A stretch of DNA of 64,000 bases from Flavobacterium sp. (GTDB lineage Bacteria; Bacteroidota; Bacteroidia; Flavobacteriales; Flavobacteriaceae): positions 1,178,001 through 1,242,000 of the forward strand of contig NZ_JBCNKR010000006.1 of NCBI RefSeq assembly GCF_039595935.1, in the 5' to 3' direction. The first letter of the stretch is position 1. Each line of letters begins with the position of its first letter. Both the position numbers and the translations under genes were made by a program. The notes under the pieces were generated by a model, which was not told where the DNA came from, did not search any database, and worked only from the letters and a program-made list of their open reading frames with translations. This document shows positions 35,821 to 43,928 of the stretch, piece after piece.

Positions 35821-36675
35821 TTATAATTGTGGGTTTACCTGCGCGCCTTCCCAGCCAATAATTGCTGTTTTTCGGGTATTTCCCCACATATAACCACCAA
35901 ATATTCCAGAAGATTGAATAACACGATGGCACGGAATAAGGAATGCTACAGGATTGCTTCCAATTGCAGTTCCAACGGCTCTGGATGCATTTGGTTTTTC
36001 GATTTGTTGTGCAATCGTTCCGTATGTAGAAAGTTGTCCCATTGGGATTTTTAAAAGTGTTTCCCAAACTTTCAACTGAAAATCAGTTCCTTTTAAATGC
36101 AGTTTAATTTCAGATAATTTGCTCCAGTCATTCTGAAAAATAAACAATGCATTTTGTTGTGCTAAATCCAGTTTTCGGGAAAAAGCGGCATTTGGGAATT
36201 TATTTTTTAAATCCTGAAACCCGATAGCTTCATCTTCGGCGAAAGCCATAAAACAAACGCCTTTTTGGGTTGAAGCGACAATAATATTTCCAAACGGACT
36301 TTCGGCAAAACTATAATTTATAGAAAGGTTTTTTCCGCCGTTTTTATATTCTGCAGGTGTCATTCCTTCAATGTTTACAAATAAATCATGTAATCTGCTG
36401 GTTCCGGAAAGTCCGGTTTCGTATGCCGTTTCAGAAATAGTAGCCTGATTTTCTTTTAATAATTTCTTGGCATGTTCTAAACTGGTATACTGCAAAAATT
36501 TCTTCGGACTTGTTCCTGCCCAATCACTAAAAAGTCTCTGAAAGTGAAATGGACTCAAATGTACTCTTTCGGCAACTTCATCAAGATTTGGCTGATCTTT
36601 AAAGTTTGCCTTAATATAATCTATTGCGTCTGCAATACGATTGTAATTGATGTTTTCCTGTGTGTTCATTTTCAT
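35821..36675 (-). CDS. AraC-type HTH fused to O6-methylguanine-DNA methyltransferase (Ada-like)
   Basis: This 284-residue protein has an N-terminal AraC helix-turn-helix pair (about 12-110, LDEVAERVHLSPFHFQRLFSDWAGTSPKKF). It is fused to an Ogt/Ada-C methyltransferase with acceptor C249 in IPCHRVIQSSG. It transfers the O6-methyl group of guanine to itself, and the HTH should make it an adaptive-response regulator. The N-terminal zinc/phosphotriester domain of classical Ada is missing. A stand-alone version lies two genes downstream (34508). An in-frame ATG at 36669 is an alternative start. Confidence 0.92.
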   Translation of the reverse strand: MKMNTQENINYNRIADAIDYIKANFKDQPNLDEVAERVHLSPFHFQRLFSDWAGTSPKKFLQYTSLEHAKKLLKENQATISETAYETGLSGTSRLHDLFVNIEGMTPAEYKNGGKNLSINYSFAESPFGNIIVASTQKGVCFMAFAEDEAIGFQDLKNKFPNAAFSRKLDLAQQNALFIFQNDWSKLSEIKLHLKGTDFQLKVWETLLKIPMGQLSTYGTIAQQIEKPNASRAVGTAIGSNPVAFLIPCHRVIQSSGIFGGYMWGNTRKTAIIGWEGAQVNPQL

Positions 36676-36819
36676 TCAATTTTATAAGGCAAAGATCGAT
36701 TGGTTTTGGCTGGTATAAAATCCGAAACTTGCTTTGTTTTTTTAACCACAAAGAGAGCTGGGATTTATGCAAAGATTAAAACTTAAATAAAAGCTTTATT
36801 TCTCTACTTGTAAAAAGGA

Positions 36820-37899
36820 TTATTTCAGATTATCTTTTCTTGCAGAAACGCTTATCAATTTATAGCCATTTTCAGTCCTTAAAAATTCAAGATGATCTTG
36901 TCCGTTTTCGATTTTGTTTTTTGGATTAATTACTACATCCATGGTTGGATAAATCCAATCTTTAGATTCGTTGCAATTATTAAAATACATTTCATAATCA
37001 TCTGTTTCAAAAATAAACTGATTTAATCCGTCAGAAGAAACAAAATAATCTGTTTTTGGATTTTTGAGTTCCTGAAGTTTTAATTTTAGATAAGTGTAAT
37101 TTTGATTGATAAATTTAGTTTTAGATGCATTTATCCAGCCGTCTGGTTCTTTCCAGTAAGTAATTTTATCAAAAGAATGTTTTTCTAAATTGTTCTTGGA
37201 CAAATCTTTTAGCAAAGTGTTTTTTAGCCAATATTTGAATTCTTTATCAAAATTTATAAATGAATAATATTGCCCATCAATTCCAAGAAAACTATCTCTT
37301 ATGGGATCTTTGCTTGGTTCTTTTGATTTTTCTAATGAATAGAAATTTAGATCATCATTGTAAGGGAAATTTTCAATTAAGATCTTGTTATTAATATCAA
37401 CTAAGAATTCTTTTCCACCTTTCCAGAAAAAATGTTCGTCACTAATTTCTTTTTTAGCATCTTTTAATCCAATAAACATTCCGTTTTTGGCTTTGGTTAA
37501 ATTGCTGTATTCTGCAGGAATTACAATTTTTCCTTCAGCATTAAACATTCCCATTTTATCTGTTTTGCGATCTGTAAATCTTATAAAACCTTCGTTTTCA
37601 CAATCTGGACCATTATCAAAAACGTATAAGCTGTCTTGTCCAACTATTTTTCCGGATTTGGTTAAATAATAACTTTCCCATTTCCCATTTTTTTCTTCTG
37701 TAACAGCGATAATATTTTCGAATTTCCGTGCCGTTGTAAAACCTGAAAATTTTGGTTCTATTTTGATATTCCCATTTTTATCCTTGAAACCAATTTTTGT
37801 AGTGTCTTTGTTCCAAAAAGCAATCCAAATATCATTGCTTTGCGCAACCGCTGAGAAATTCAGAAATAGAAATATACAGATATATAGAAGACGTTTCAT
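36820..37899 (-). CDS. WG-repeat protein, exported
   Basis: This 359-residue protein has a signal peptide (MKRLLYICIFLFLNFSAVAQ). WG-type beta repeats (IGFKDKNGNIKIEPKFSGF, MGMFNAEGKIVIPAEYSNL) are followed by a C-terminal domain without a family I can name. WG repeats are common in Bacteroidota surface or periplasmic proteins and have no settled function. I start at the ATG at 37899 because the signal peptide begins there; the longer frame adds 16 residues before it. It lies downstream of the coiled-coil gene but behind a terminator. Confidence 0.78.
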   Translation of the reverse strand: MKRLLYICIFLFLNFSAVAQSNDIWIAFWNKDTTKIGFKDKNGNIKIEPKFSGFTTARKFENIIAVTEEKNGKWESYYLTKSGKIVGQDSLYVFDNGPDCENEGFIRFTDRKTDKMGMFNAEGKIVIPAEYSNLTKAKNGMFIGLKDAKKEISDEHFFWKGGKEFLVDINNKILIENFPYNDDLNFYSLEKSKEPSKDPIRDSFLGIDGQYYSFINFDKEFKYWLKNTLLKDLSKNNLEKHSFDKITYWKEPDGWINASKTKFINQNYTYLKLKLQELKNPKTDYFVSSDGLNQFIFETDDYEMYFNNCNESKDWIYPTMDVVINPKNKIENGQDHLEFLRTENGYKLISVSARKDNLK

Positions 37900-37971
37900 C
37901 AAAGAAAATTTTACTTTAAATATAAACACAACGTTTTTGAAAAGCAAATAGTCTAAATTTAATAAAAAACA

Positions 37972-38004
37972 AAACCCGACAGGTTTTTAAAACCTGTCGG
38001 GTTT
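37972..38004 (-). terminator. CCGACAGG-type palindrome copy 2
   Basis: A perfect 16-bp inverted repeat (37972-37987 with 37989-38004) lies just downstream of the coiled-coil gene. Its flanks (AATAAAAAACAAAACCCGAC to GGGTTTGAATATGTAA) are also repeated at copy 3, about 730 bp away. Confidence 0.75.
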
Positions 38005-38016
38005 GAATATGTAAAA

Positions 38017-38604
38017 CTACTTATTTTGATTTAGGCTTTTTAAAAGAGCTTGATTTATTTCTTCTTGCTTTTTCTTTCTTTCTGCTTCTTCTTTTTCCTT
38101 TTTTTCTAGATCTGCTTGTTTTGTCAGAGAGATTTCCTTTTCTTTTTTTAGATCATCAAGTTTTTTAGAGCTTGTTTCCAACTCACTTTTTGCTTTACTA
38201 AGTTTTTCTTCGGTTTTGCTTATTTGTTCTTTAGTTTTCTCTATATTTTTTTTGATGCTATTTTCTTGGTTGTTGTCTGAGTTTTCAAGTGTAGCTAATT
38301 TCTCTTTTTGTATTTTTAAATCGGTTTCTATCTTTGCTGTTTTTTCATCAAGTTTCTTTTTGTTATTTTCTTCACTGATGATTTTTTTATCTGCTACAGC
38401 ATTTTTATTCATTAATTGATTCATTCGCACACGTGTCGCCCAATCTCGATCAGACTTAGCAATATCGTTTGATAGTTTTTGATTATATGCTGTCCTTTGC
38501 CTGTCAAAATATCTACTTTGTTCTAGCTGATGGTTGTTAGTATATTGAGAAAAAGCTAAAATGGGCAGCAATATTAATACTGTTAAAAGACAATAGGATT
38601 TCAT
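38017..38604 (-). CDS. Exported coiled-coil protein of unknown function
   Basis: This 195-residue protein has a signal peptide (CLLTVLILLPILAFSQ) and then an almost uninterrupted charged coiled coil rich in Lys/Glu from about residue 60 to the end. Heptad-like stretches such as EKLSKAKSELETSSKKLDDL are visible. The segment DWATRVRMNQLMNKNAVADKK precedes the coil. No family recognised; a periplasmic structural or spacer role is possible. Both sides carry near-identical terminator palindromes. Confidence 0.7.
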   Translation of the reverse strand: MKSYCLLTVLILLPILAFSQYTNNHQLEQSRYFDRQRTAYNQKLSNDIAKSDRDWATRVRMNQLMNKNAVADKKIISEENNKKKLDEKTAKIETDLKIQKEKLATLENSDNNQENSIKKNIEKTKEQISKTEEKLSKAKSELETSSKKLDDLKKEKEISLTKQADLEKKEKEEAERKKKQEEINQALLKSLNQNK

Positions 38605-38701
38605 AAGTTTTGGTGTAAGATTAGTTTTGGATATTCAAATATAAACCGATTATTTAAAAATATCTTATTAATTTTATTTCTTTTAATGACAATAAAAAAC
38701 A

Positions 38702-38734
38702 AAACCCGACAAATTTTAAAAATCTGTCGGGTTT
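38702..38734 (-). terminator. CCGACAGG-type palindrome copy 3, downstream of ahcY
   Basis: A related inverted repeat with one stem mismatch and an AT-richer centre lies 52 bp after the ahcY stop. It shares its outer arms and flanks with copy 2. Confidence 0.7.
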
Positions 38735-38786
38735 GAATATGTAATCGAAGAAATCTAAAATCAGAAATCTTTAATCTAAAATTTAA

Positions 38787-40103
38787 TTAGTATCTGTAGT
38801 ACTCAGGTTTAAATGGACCTTGGACTTCAACACCAATATAAGCGGCCTGATCTTCTCTTAAAACTTCAAGTTCAACACCTAATTTAGCTAAGTGTAAAGC
38901 AGCAACTTTTTCATCTAAATGTTTAGGTAGCATGTAAACTTCATTTTTGTAAGCTGCACTGTTGTTCCATAATTCGATTTGAGCTAAAGTCTGGTTTGTA
39001 AATGAGTTACTCATTACAAAACTTGGGTGACCTGTAGCACAACCAAGGTTTACTAAACGACCTTCAGCCAAGATGATGATATCTTTTCCAGCGATAGTAT
39101 ATTTGTCAACCTGAGGTTTGATTTCGATTTTAGAAGCACCGTGGTTTTTGTTTAACCAAGCCATGTCGATTTCGTTATCGAAGTGACCGATGTTACAAAC
39201 AACAGTTTTGTCTTTCATTTTTTCGAAGTGACTTCCCACAACGATATCTTTATTTCCTGTAGTAGTAATGATGATGTCAGCATTAGCAATTACAGTATCT
39301 AATTTTTTAACTTCGTAACCGTCCATTGCAGCTTGTAAAGCACAAATTGGATCAATTTCAGTAACTGTTACAATAGAACCAGCTCCTCTGAAAGAAGCAG
39401 CAGTACCTTTTCCTACGTCACCATATCCGCAAACAATTACTCTTTTTCCGGCTAACATTAAGTCAGTTGCACGACGAATAGCATCTACAGCAGATTCTTT
39501 ACAACCATATTTGTTATCAAATTTAGATTTAGTAACAGAATCGTTAATGTTGATAGCAGGCATTGGTAAAGTTCCAGCTTTTACTCTTTCGTAAAGTCTG
39601 TGAACACCAGTTGTAGTTTCTTCAGAAAGACCTTTAATTCCAGGAACTAATTCTGGGTAACGATCAATAACCATGTTAGTTAAATCTCCACCATCATCAA
39701 GAATCATGTTTAATGGTTTTCTGTCTTCACCAAAGAATAAAGTCTGCTCAATACACCAGTCAAATTCTTCTTCATTTAAACCTTTCCAGGCATAAACAGA
39801 AATTCCGGCAGCGGCAATAGCAGCAGCAGCCTGATCCTGAGTAGAGAAAATGTTACAAGAAGACCAAGTAACTTCAGCACCAAGAGCAATTAAAGTCTCG
39901 ATTAAAACAGCAGTTTGAATCGTCATGTGTAAACATCCAGCAATACGAGCACCTTTAAGAGGTTGTTCGTCTTTATATTCAGCACGAAGCGCCATTAAAC
40001 CTGGCATTTCAGCTTCAGCTAGTTCAATTTCTTTTCTTCCCCAAGCCGCTAGAGAAATGTCTTTTACTTTGAAAGCCACATAAGGCGTAGTCGTTGTACT
40101 CAT
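38787..40103 (-). CDS. ahcY: Adenosylhomocysteinase
   Basis: This enzyme reversibly hydrolyses S-adenosylhomocysteine to adenosine and homocysteine, keeping SAM-dependent methylation going. The 438-residue protein has the NAD-binding motif [21 protein letters not shown] and the substrate signature [20 protein letters not shown]. The C-terminal extension ends [13 protein letters not shown], as in the full-length family. Start and length are standard. Monocistronic here. A TAAATTTG box at 40134-40141 (minus) may be its -7 element. Confidence 0.96.
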   Translation of the reverse strand: MSTTTTPYVAFKVKDISLAAWGRKEIELAEAEMPGLMALRAEYKDEQPLKGARIAGCLHMTIQTAVLIETLIALGAEVTWSSCNIFSTQDQAAAAIAAAGISVYAWKGLNEEEFDWCIEQTLFFGEDRKPLNMILDDGGDLTNMVIDRYPELVPGIKGLSEETTTGVHRLYERVKAGTLPMPAININDSVTKSKFDNKYGCKESAVDAIRRATDLMLAGKRVIVCGYGDVGKGTAASFRGAGSIVTVTEIDPICALQAAMDGYEVKKLDTVIANADIIITTTGNKDIVVGSHFEKMKDKTVVCNIGHFDNEIDMAWLNKNHGASKIEIKPQVDKYTIAGKDIIILAEGRLVNLGCATGHPSFVMSNSFTNQTLAQIELWNNSAAYKNEVYMLPKHLDEKVAALHLAKLGVELEVLREDQAAYIGVEVQGPFKPEYYRY

Positions 40104-40404
40104 TTATAGTATATTTGTATTGTAAAATTTTTGCAAATTTAAGGAATAGCTTTTGAATTTTACTAATTTCTGTAAGATTTGTGAAATCTTTAATTTCTTA
40201 ATCTTTAGAATGTTAGTTTGTAAAACTTTTTTAAACCATGTAAGTCATATAAGTTTATTTAAAAAAGATTCTTAACTATTACCTTTGCGGCTAATTGCTT
40301 ATATTTACTAGTACATTATTTGAACCAACAGTTATATTTTCCTATATCACTTATGTGTTTTAAAAATTCACAATTAACCATTCATCATTTACAATTAAAA
40401 AGTA
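40104..40404. promoter_or_regulatory. Divergent spacer between ahcY and the phosphopantetheinyl transferase gene
   Basis: This 301-bp AT-rich spacer has no ORF. TACCTTTG at 40280-40287 (plus) and TAAATTTG at 40134-40141 (minus) match the Bacteroidetes -7 box. Neither has a convincing -33 TTTG at the right spacing. No RNA gene was recognised. Confidence 0.4.
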
Positions 40405-41055
40405 ATGCCTCTATTTCAGACCATACAATTCAATGAAACTACTAAAATTTTAATTTGGGAGATAACAGAATCTCTCGAAGAATTATTGAGTAAAGTTGTG
40501 TTGAAAGAAAAAACACAAAAAAGACTGGACGGAATGAAATCTCAAATGCATCAGCGTGCTTTTTTAAGTGTTCGAATGCTGATTCAGGAAATGGGTTTTA
40601 CAGATAAAGATCTGCATTATGATGAATTTGGAAAACCTTATTTTGATTGTCACAATTATATTTCAATTACGCATTCGTATCATTTTGCGGCAATAATAAT
40701 AAGTCACGAAACGGTAGGAATTGATATGGAATTACAGCGCGAAAAAATTCAAAAAATAGCCGATAAATTCACAGATCACGAATGCGGTTACTTAGAACCA
40801 AAATTCACAGAAGAATACATTAAAAAACTTACCGTTATTTGGGGAGCAAAAGAAGCGATCTTTAAAATAAGAAACGAAAAAGGAATCAGTTTTAAAGATC
40901 ATATTTGGGTTGAAGATTTTTCTTTAGATGAACCTTATACACAAGCAAGCCTTCATTTTAATGATCTTACAAAAGAATTTGATGTTCATTATGAAGAAAT
41001 CAAATCAGATAATTTTGAGGGAACTTTTACTTTAGTTTATGCTTTTGAGAAATAG
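40405..41055 (+). CDS. 4'-phosphopantetheinyl transferase superfamily protein
   Basis: This enzyme would transfer the phosphopantetheine arm of CoA to a carrier protein. The 216-residue Sfp-like protein has the two signature motifs: VGIDMELQ (Mg-binding Asp) and WGAKEAIFKIRNEKG (catalytic Glu/Lys). YISITHSYHFAAIIIS precedes the first motif, with the usual SxTHS-like sequence. No polyketide or peptide synthase gene lies in the window, so the partner may be the fatty-acid ACP or a remote cluster. Confidence 0.88.
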   Translation: MPLFQTIQFNETTKILIWEITESLEELLSKVVLKEKTQKRLDGMKSQMHQRAFLSVRMLIQEMGFTDKDLHYDEFGKPYFDCHNYISITHSYHFAAIIISHETVGIDMELQREKIQKIADKFTDHECGYLEPKFTEEYIKKLTVIWGAKEAIFKIRNEKGISFKDHIWVEDFSLDEPYTQASLHFNDLTKEFDVHYEEIKSDNFEGTFTLVYAFEK

Positions 41056-41090
41056 TTTTTAGTTAAAAGTCTCAGTGACAGTTTTCAGTT

Positions 41091-41489
41091 TTATACCTCA
41101 CTTTCCTTTTGTCTGTGCTGAAACATACTCATATATAAAAACGTACTCATTTTTCGGGCTCGTCTTTTTAAAGTTTCTACATTTTCGCCTTCAAAATATT
41201 CATCTAACGTCTGAGCCCAATGATTCAGCCAGATTCCAAACTCATTCGCTGTTATGTTTTCACCAAAATGAGCATCAACTTCATTGTGTACAGCATGTGG
41301 ATTTCCTTTGTATTTGCGAACTGCAAATAAATTGGTTTCCCAGAAATCAGTCAGTTTTTCCAAATGAGCATCCCAATCGGTAATCATTTCATTAAAATAA
41401 AAGCCGATTTCTTTATCGGCTCTTATTTTAGCATAGAACTGATTTACTAAAAAAGTAATATCATCTCTATTTTCTATTTGTTTTTTCAC
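41091..41489 (-). CDS. Group III truncated haemoglobin
   Basis: This 132-residue trHb of group III has features FYAKIRADKEIGFYFNEMI, FWETNLFAVRKYKGNPHAVH and ITANEFGIWLNHWAQTLDEYFEGENVETLKRRA, with the proximal His in the NPHAVHNEVDAHF region. It begins with GTG, and the start overlaps the stop of the upstream membrane-protein gene (GTGA overlap), so the two are translationally coupled. Likely roles are O2/NO chemistry; the nearby Crp/Fnr gene supports redox or NO control, by inference. Confidence 0.88.
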   Translation of the reverse strand: MKKQIENRDDITFLVNQFYAKIRADKEIGFYFNEMITDWDAHLEKLTDFWETNLFAVRKYKGNPHAVHNEVDAHFGENITANEFGIWLNHWAQTLDEYFEGENVETLKRRARKMSTFLYMSMFQHRQKESEV

Positions 41490-41773
41490 AGAAAAAGGGT
41501 GTTTAAAAGAATAAATACTACACTTAAAACTGAGCTTAAAATTAAAAGATTAAAAACTACTTTATGTTTCATTTGTGCCAAAATTGAAGTGTTTACAAAG
41601 ATACAAGCCAAAACAATAATTGCCAGCTGAATCATTTGCGTAATAGAAGTTCCGTTTGATAAAACGTACATTGCTGCAGCGCCGCCTAAACAGCTTTGTC
41701 CAATTACAGCCATTGCAGCTGAGCCCATATAATTTCTATTGAAAATGTCGAATGTTGTTTGATATAGTGTCAT
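41486..41773 (-). CDS. Small membrane protein coupled to the truncated haemoglobin
   Basis: This 95-residue protein has two or three hydrophobic helices (SAAMAVIGQSCLGGAAAMYVL, IQLAIIVLACIFVNTSIL, VVFNLLILSSVLSVVFILLN). No family name recognised. I use the ATG at 41773 (MTLYQTTFDIF); the frame upstream overlaps the promoter region of the Crp/Fnr gene. Its 3' end overlaps the haemoglobin start by 4 bp, so the products probably act together, perhaps at the membrane with respiratory enzymes. Confidence 0.7.
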   Translation of the reverse strand: MTLYQTTFDIFNRNYMGSAAMAVIGQSCLGGAAAMYVLSNGTSITQMIQLAIIVLACIFVNTSILAQMKHKVVFNLLILSSVLSVVFILLNTLFL

Positions 41774-41854
41774 GATATTCAGATTTTTATATGACAAAGG
41801 TACATCCACATTTCAACTGCATTTTATGATTAAAATCATAAAACAAGAACTTTT

Positions 41855-42451
41855 TTATCTATATACTTTTCGATTAATTATCTTCAATTCGCCTTTTTTT
41901 TCCAAAGCTTTTATGGCTCTAATAACCGTTTCGACCCGTAAACCCGTTAAATCGCCAATTTGTTGTCTCGTAAAATTAATTAAGAATCCGTTTTGGTCTT
42001 TTTTAAAATTAAAATAAGCAATTCCGTGGTCGATTAATTTTAAAACACGATGTTCAGGTTCATGCGTAGAAATCTCTGCCGCCATTACCGATTTATAATA
42101 CAAACGCTGTGCAAGATTTTCTATTATTTTGATGCTTATTGAGGCATTTTCTTCGAGCAATTTCATGAAATTCAGTTTTGGAAGAAGAAGAACTTCGCTG
42201 TCTTCAACCGCAATTGAATTGGCCGGATATTTTTGGTTTAAGAATAATGGCGGTTCACCAAAAGACTGTCCTTTATAAAATATTCCCTGAATAAATTCGC
42301 GTCCGTCATCATTGTAATTACTCATTTTAATTTCGCCCGAAATTATCTGATAATAATGCGTAGGCAGATTTCCTTCTTCAAAAATAATTTCACCTTTTTC
42401 AAAAGACTTTTTTAAGGCACCATATTTTTCTAATAATTCAGAGGCAATCAT
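41855..42451 (-). CDS. Crp/Fnr-family transcriptional regulator
   Basis: The 198-residue protein has a cyclic-nucleotide-binding-like sensor (GEIIFEEGNLPTHYYQIISGEIKMSNYNDDGREFIQGIFYKGQSFGEPPLF) and a C-terminal HTH (FTRQQIGDLTGLRVETVIRAIKALEKKGELKI). No N-terminal Cys cluster for an Fe-S centre is visible, so it is not a classical oxygen-sensing FNR. It sits upstream of and in line with the membrane protein and trHb genes and may control them. Confidence 0.88.
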   Translation of the reverse strand: MIASELLEKYGALKKSFEKGEIIFEEGNLPTHYYQIISGEIKMSNYNDDGREFIQGIFYKGQSFGEPPLFLNQKYPANSIAVEDSEVLLLPKLNFMKLLEENASISIKIIENLAQRLYYKSVMAAEISTHEPEHRVLKLIDHGIAYFNFKKDQNGFLINFTRQQIGDLTGLRVETVIRAIKALEKKGELKIINRKVYR

Positions 42452-42545
42452 AATTTGTTCGTTTGATTATTAACAAAGACTTTACAAATATAATTTATTC
42501 AAAATAGTTCTTCTACGTTAAAAACTTTTTACTTTTACAGCCGTT

Positions 42546-43274
42546 ATGGAGCAAAAAATACTCACGATTCACCAACAAATTTTAGATGCTAAAAAAAAGG
42601 GTCAAAAACTATTGGCTATTCTTTTAGATCCCGATAAAATTCTTTTAGAAAATTTAGGACGATTAATTGAAAAAATCAATCAGTCGCCTGCTACGCATAT
42701 TTTTGTTGGAGGAAGTATTGTTCAGAATAATATTTTAGAAGAATTGATTACGGAATTAAAACAAAAAACCAATTTACCGGTCATTTTGTTTCCAGGAGAT
42801 CCTTCTCAAATTTCATCAAAAGCCGACGGTATTTTATTTTTGTCGCTATTATCAGGTCGAAATCCGGATTATTTAATTGAATATCAGGTACAGGCAGCGC
42901 CAATTTTAAAGAAAACAAATCTCGAAGTAATTTCAACAGGATATATTTTAATTGAAAGCGGCAATGAAACTGCAGTTGCCCGAGTTAGTAAAACGGAACC
43001 GCTTAATCGTGAAAATTTCGATTTGGCCCTTGCAACCGCTCAAGCTGGCGAAATGCTCGGAAACAAATTAATTTATCTGGAAGCCGGAAGCGGGGCAAAA
43101 AAGCCAGTTCCGCTGGAAATGATATCGTTAATTGCTCAAAACATAGAAATTCCTGTAATTGTTGGGGGAGGAATTGTAGATTTGCACGGAATTAAAAGTG
43201 CTTACAATGCCGGTGCAGATTTAGTAGTTATTGGAACTGCTTTTGAAAATGACAGCCATTTTTTTGATTCATAA
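42546..43274 (+). CDS. Geranylgeranylglyceryl/heptaprenylglyceryl phosphate synthase family protein
   Basis: This TIM-barrel prenyltransferase of the GGGPS/PcrB family joins a polyprenyl diphosphate to sn-glycerol-1-phosphate. The family is known from archaeal ether lipids and also occurs in Bacteroidota. The 242-residue protein shows LAILLDPDK, THIFVGGSIVQNN, LPVILFPGDPSQIS, LIYLEAGSGAKKPV and the phosphate-binding IPVIVGGGI ... NAGADLVVIGTAFEN. It is the first gene of a plus-strand run, 30 bp before pnuC. The chemistry is known for the family, but the product's role in this organism is not evident. Confidence 0.9.
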   Translation: MEQKILTIHQQILDAKKKGQKLLAILLDPDKILLENLGRLIEKINQSPATHIFVGGSIVQNNILEELITELKQKTNLPVILFPGDPSQISSKADGILFLSLLSGRNPDYLIEYQVQAAPILKKTNLEVISTGYILIESGNETAVARVSKTEPLNRENFDLALATAQAGEMLGNKLIYLEAGSGAKKPVPLEMISLIAQNIEIPVIVGGGIVDLHGIKSAYNAGADLVVIGTAFENDSHFFDS

Positions 43275-43304
43275 AATTTTTAAAAGCCCGTAAATACCAC
43301 AAAT

Positions 43305-43928
43305 ATGATTGACTTTTTTCTTAATAGTTATAAAAATACTCCCTTATGGCATATTGCTTTGGAGTTTCTGGTATTTGTTTTTGGTATTTTAAGTGTTTGG
43401 CTGGCTAAAAAAGAAAATATTTGGGTGTATCCAACTGGTTTAATTGCAACAGTAATTTCTGTATATCTTTTATACATTGCAGGTTATATTGGCGATATGA
43501 TTATCAATGGATATTTCTCAATTATGAGTATTTATGGCTGGTATGTATGGGCAAAAGGAGGAACGGTAGAAGATAATCTGCCAATTACCCGCACAACTTT
43601 TAATGAAAAAATAATTGGAGTTTTATTGTTTTTCGTAACCATTTTCGTAGTTTTCGGGATTTATAAATATTTCGATTACAAAATACACAATGACAATTAT
43701 GTCGATATGATATCGTCTGGGATCTTTTTTGCAGGAATGTGGTACATGGCAAGGAAAAAAATCGAAAACTGGACACTTTGGATTATCGGTGATATTATTG
43801 TAGTGCCGCTTTATGCTTATAGAGGCTTAGGGATGCTGTCACTTCAATATTTAATTTTTACAATTTTAGCTATTTCAGCTTATTTAGAATGGAGAAAAAT
43901 CTTAGACAGCAAAAAACAACCATCATAA
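43305..43928 (+). CDS. pnuC: PnuC-family transporter (nicotinamide riboside or thiamine)
   Basis: This 207-residue integral membrane protein has about seven helices and the PnuC pattern INGYFSIMSIYGWYVWAKGG, and ends ILAISAYLEWRKIL. PnuC proteins carry vitamins by facilitated diffusion driven by trapping phosphorylation. The next gene overlaps it by 40 bp and begins with a NadR-like kinase domain, which supports nicotinamide riboside. However, the TPP-riboswitch-controlled TonB receptor downstream leaves thiamine (PnuT-type) as an alternative. Confidence 0.85.
   Translation: MIDFFLNSYKNTPLWHIALEFLVFVFGILSVWLAKKENIWVYPTGLIATVISVYLLYIAGYIGDMIINGYFSIMSIYGWYVWAKGGTVEDNLPITRTTFNEKIIGVLLFFVTIFVVFGIYKYFDYKIHNDNYVDMISSGIFFAGMWYMARKKIENWTLWIIGDIIVVPLYAYRGLGMLSLQYLIFTILAISAYLEWRKILDSKKQPS

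Noticed and set aside
36765..36785. Possible small gene or RNA between the AraC-Ogt and WG-repeat genes
   Set aside because: The 144-bp spacer shows only AT-rich sequence and no structure or frame worth reporting.
41075..41383. Plus-strand 102-codon frame
   Set aside because: It lies antisense to the truncated haemoglobin gene, which has clear family motifs.
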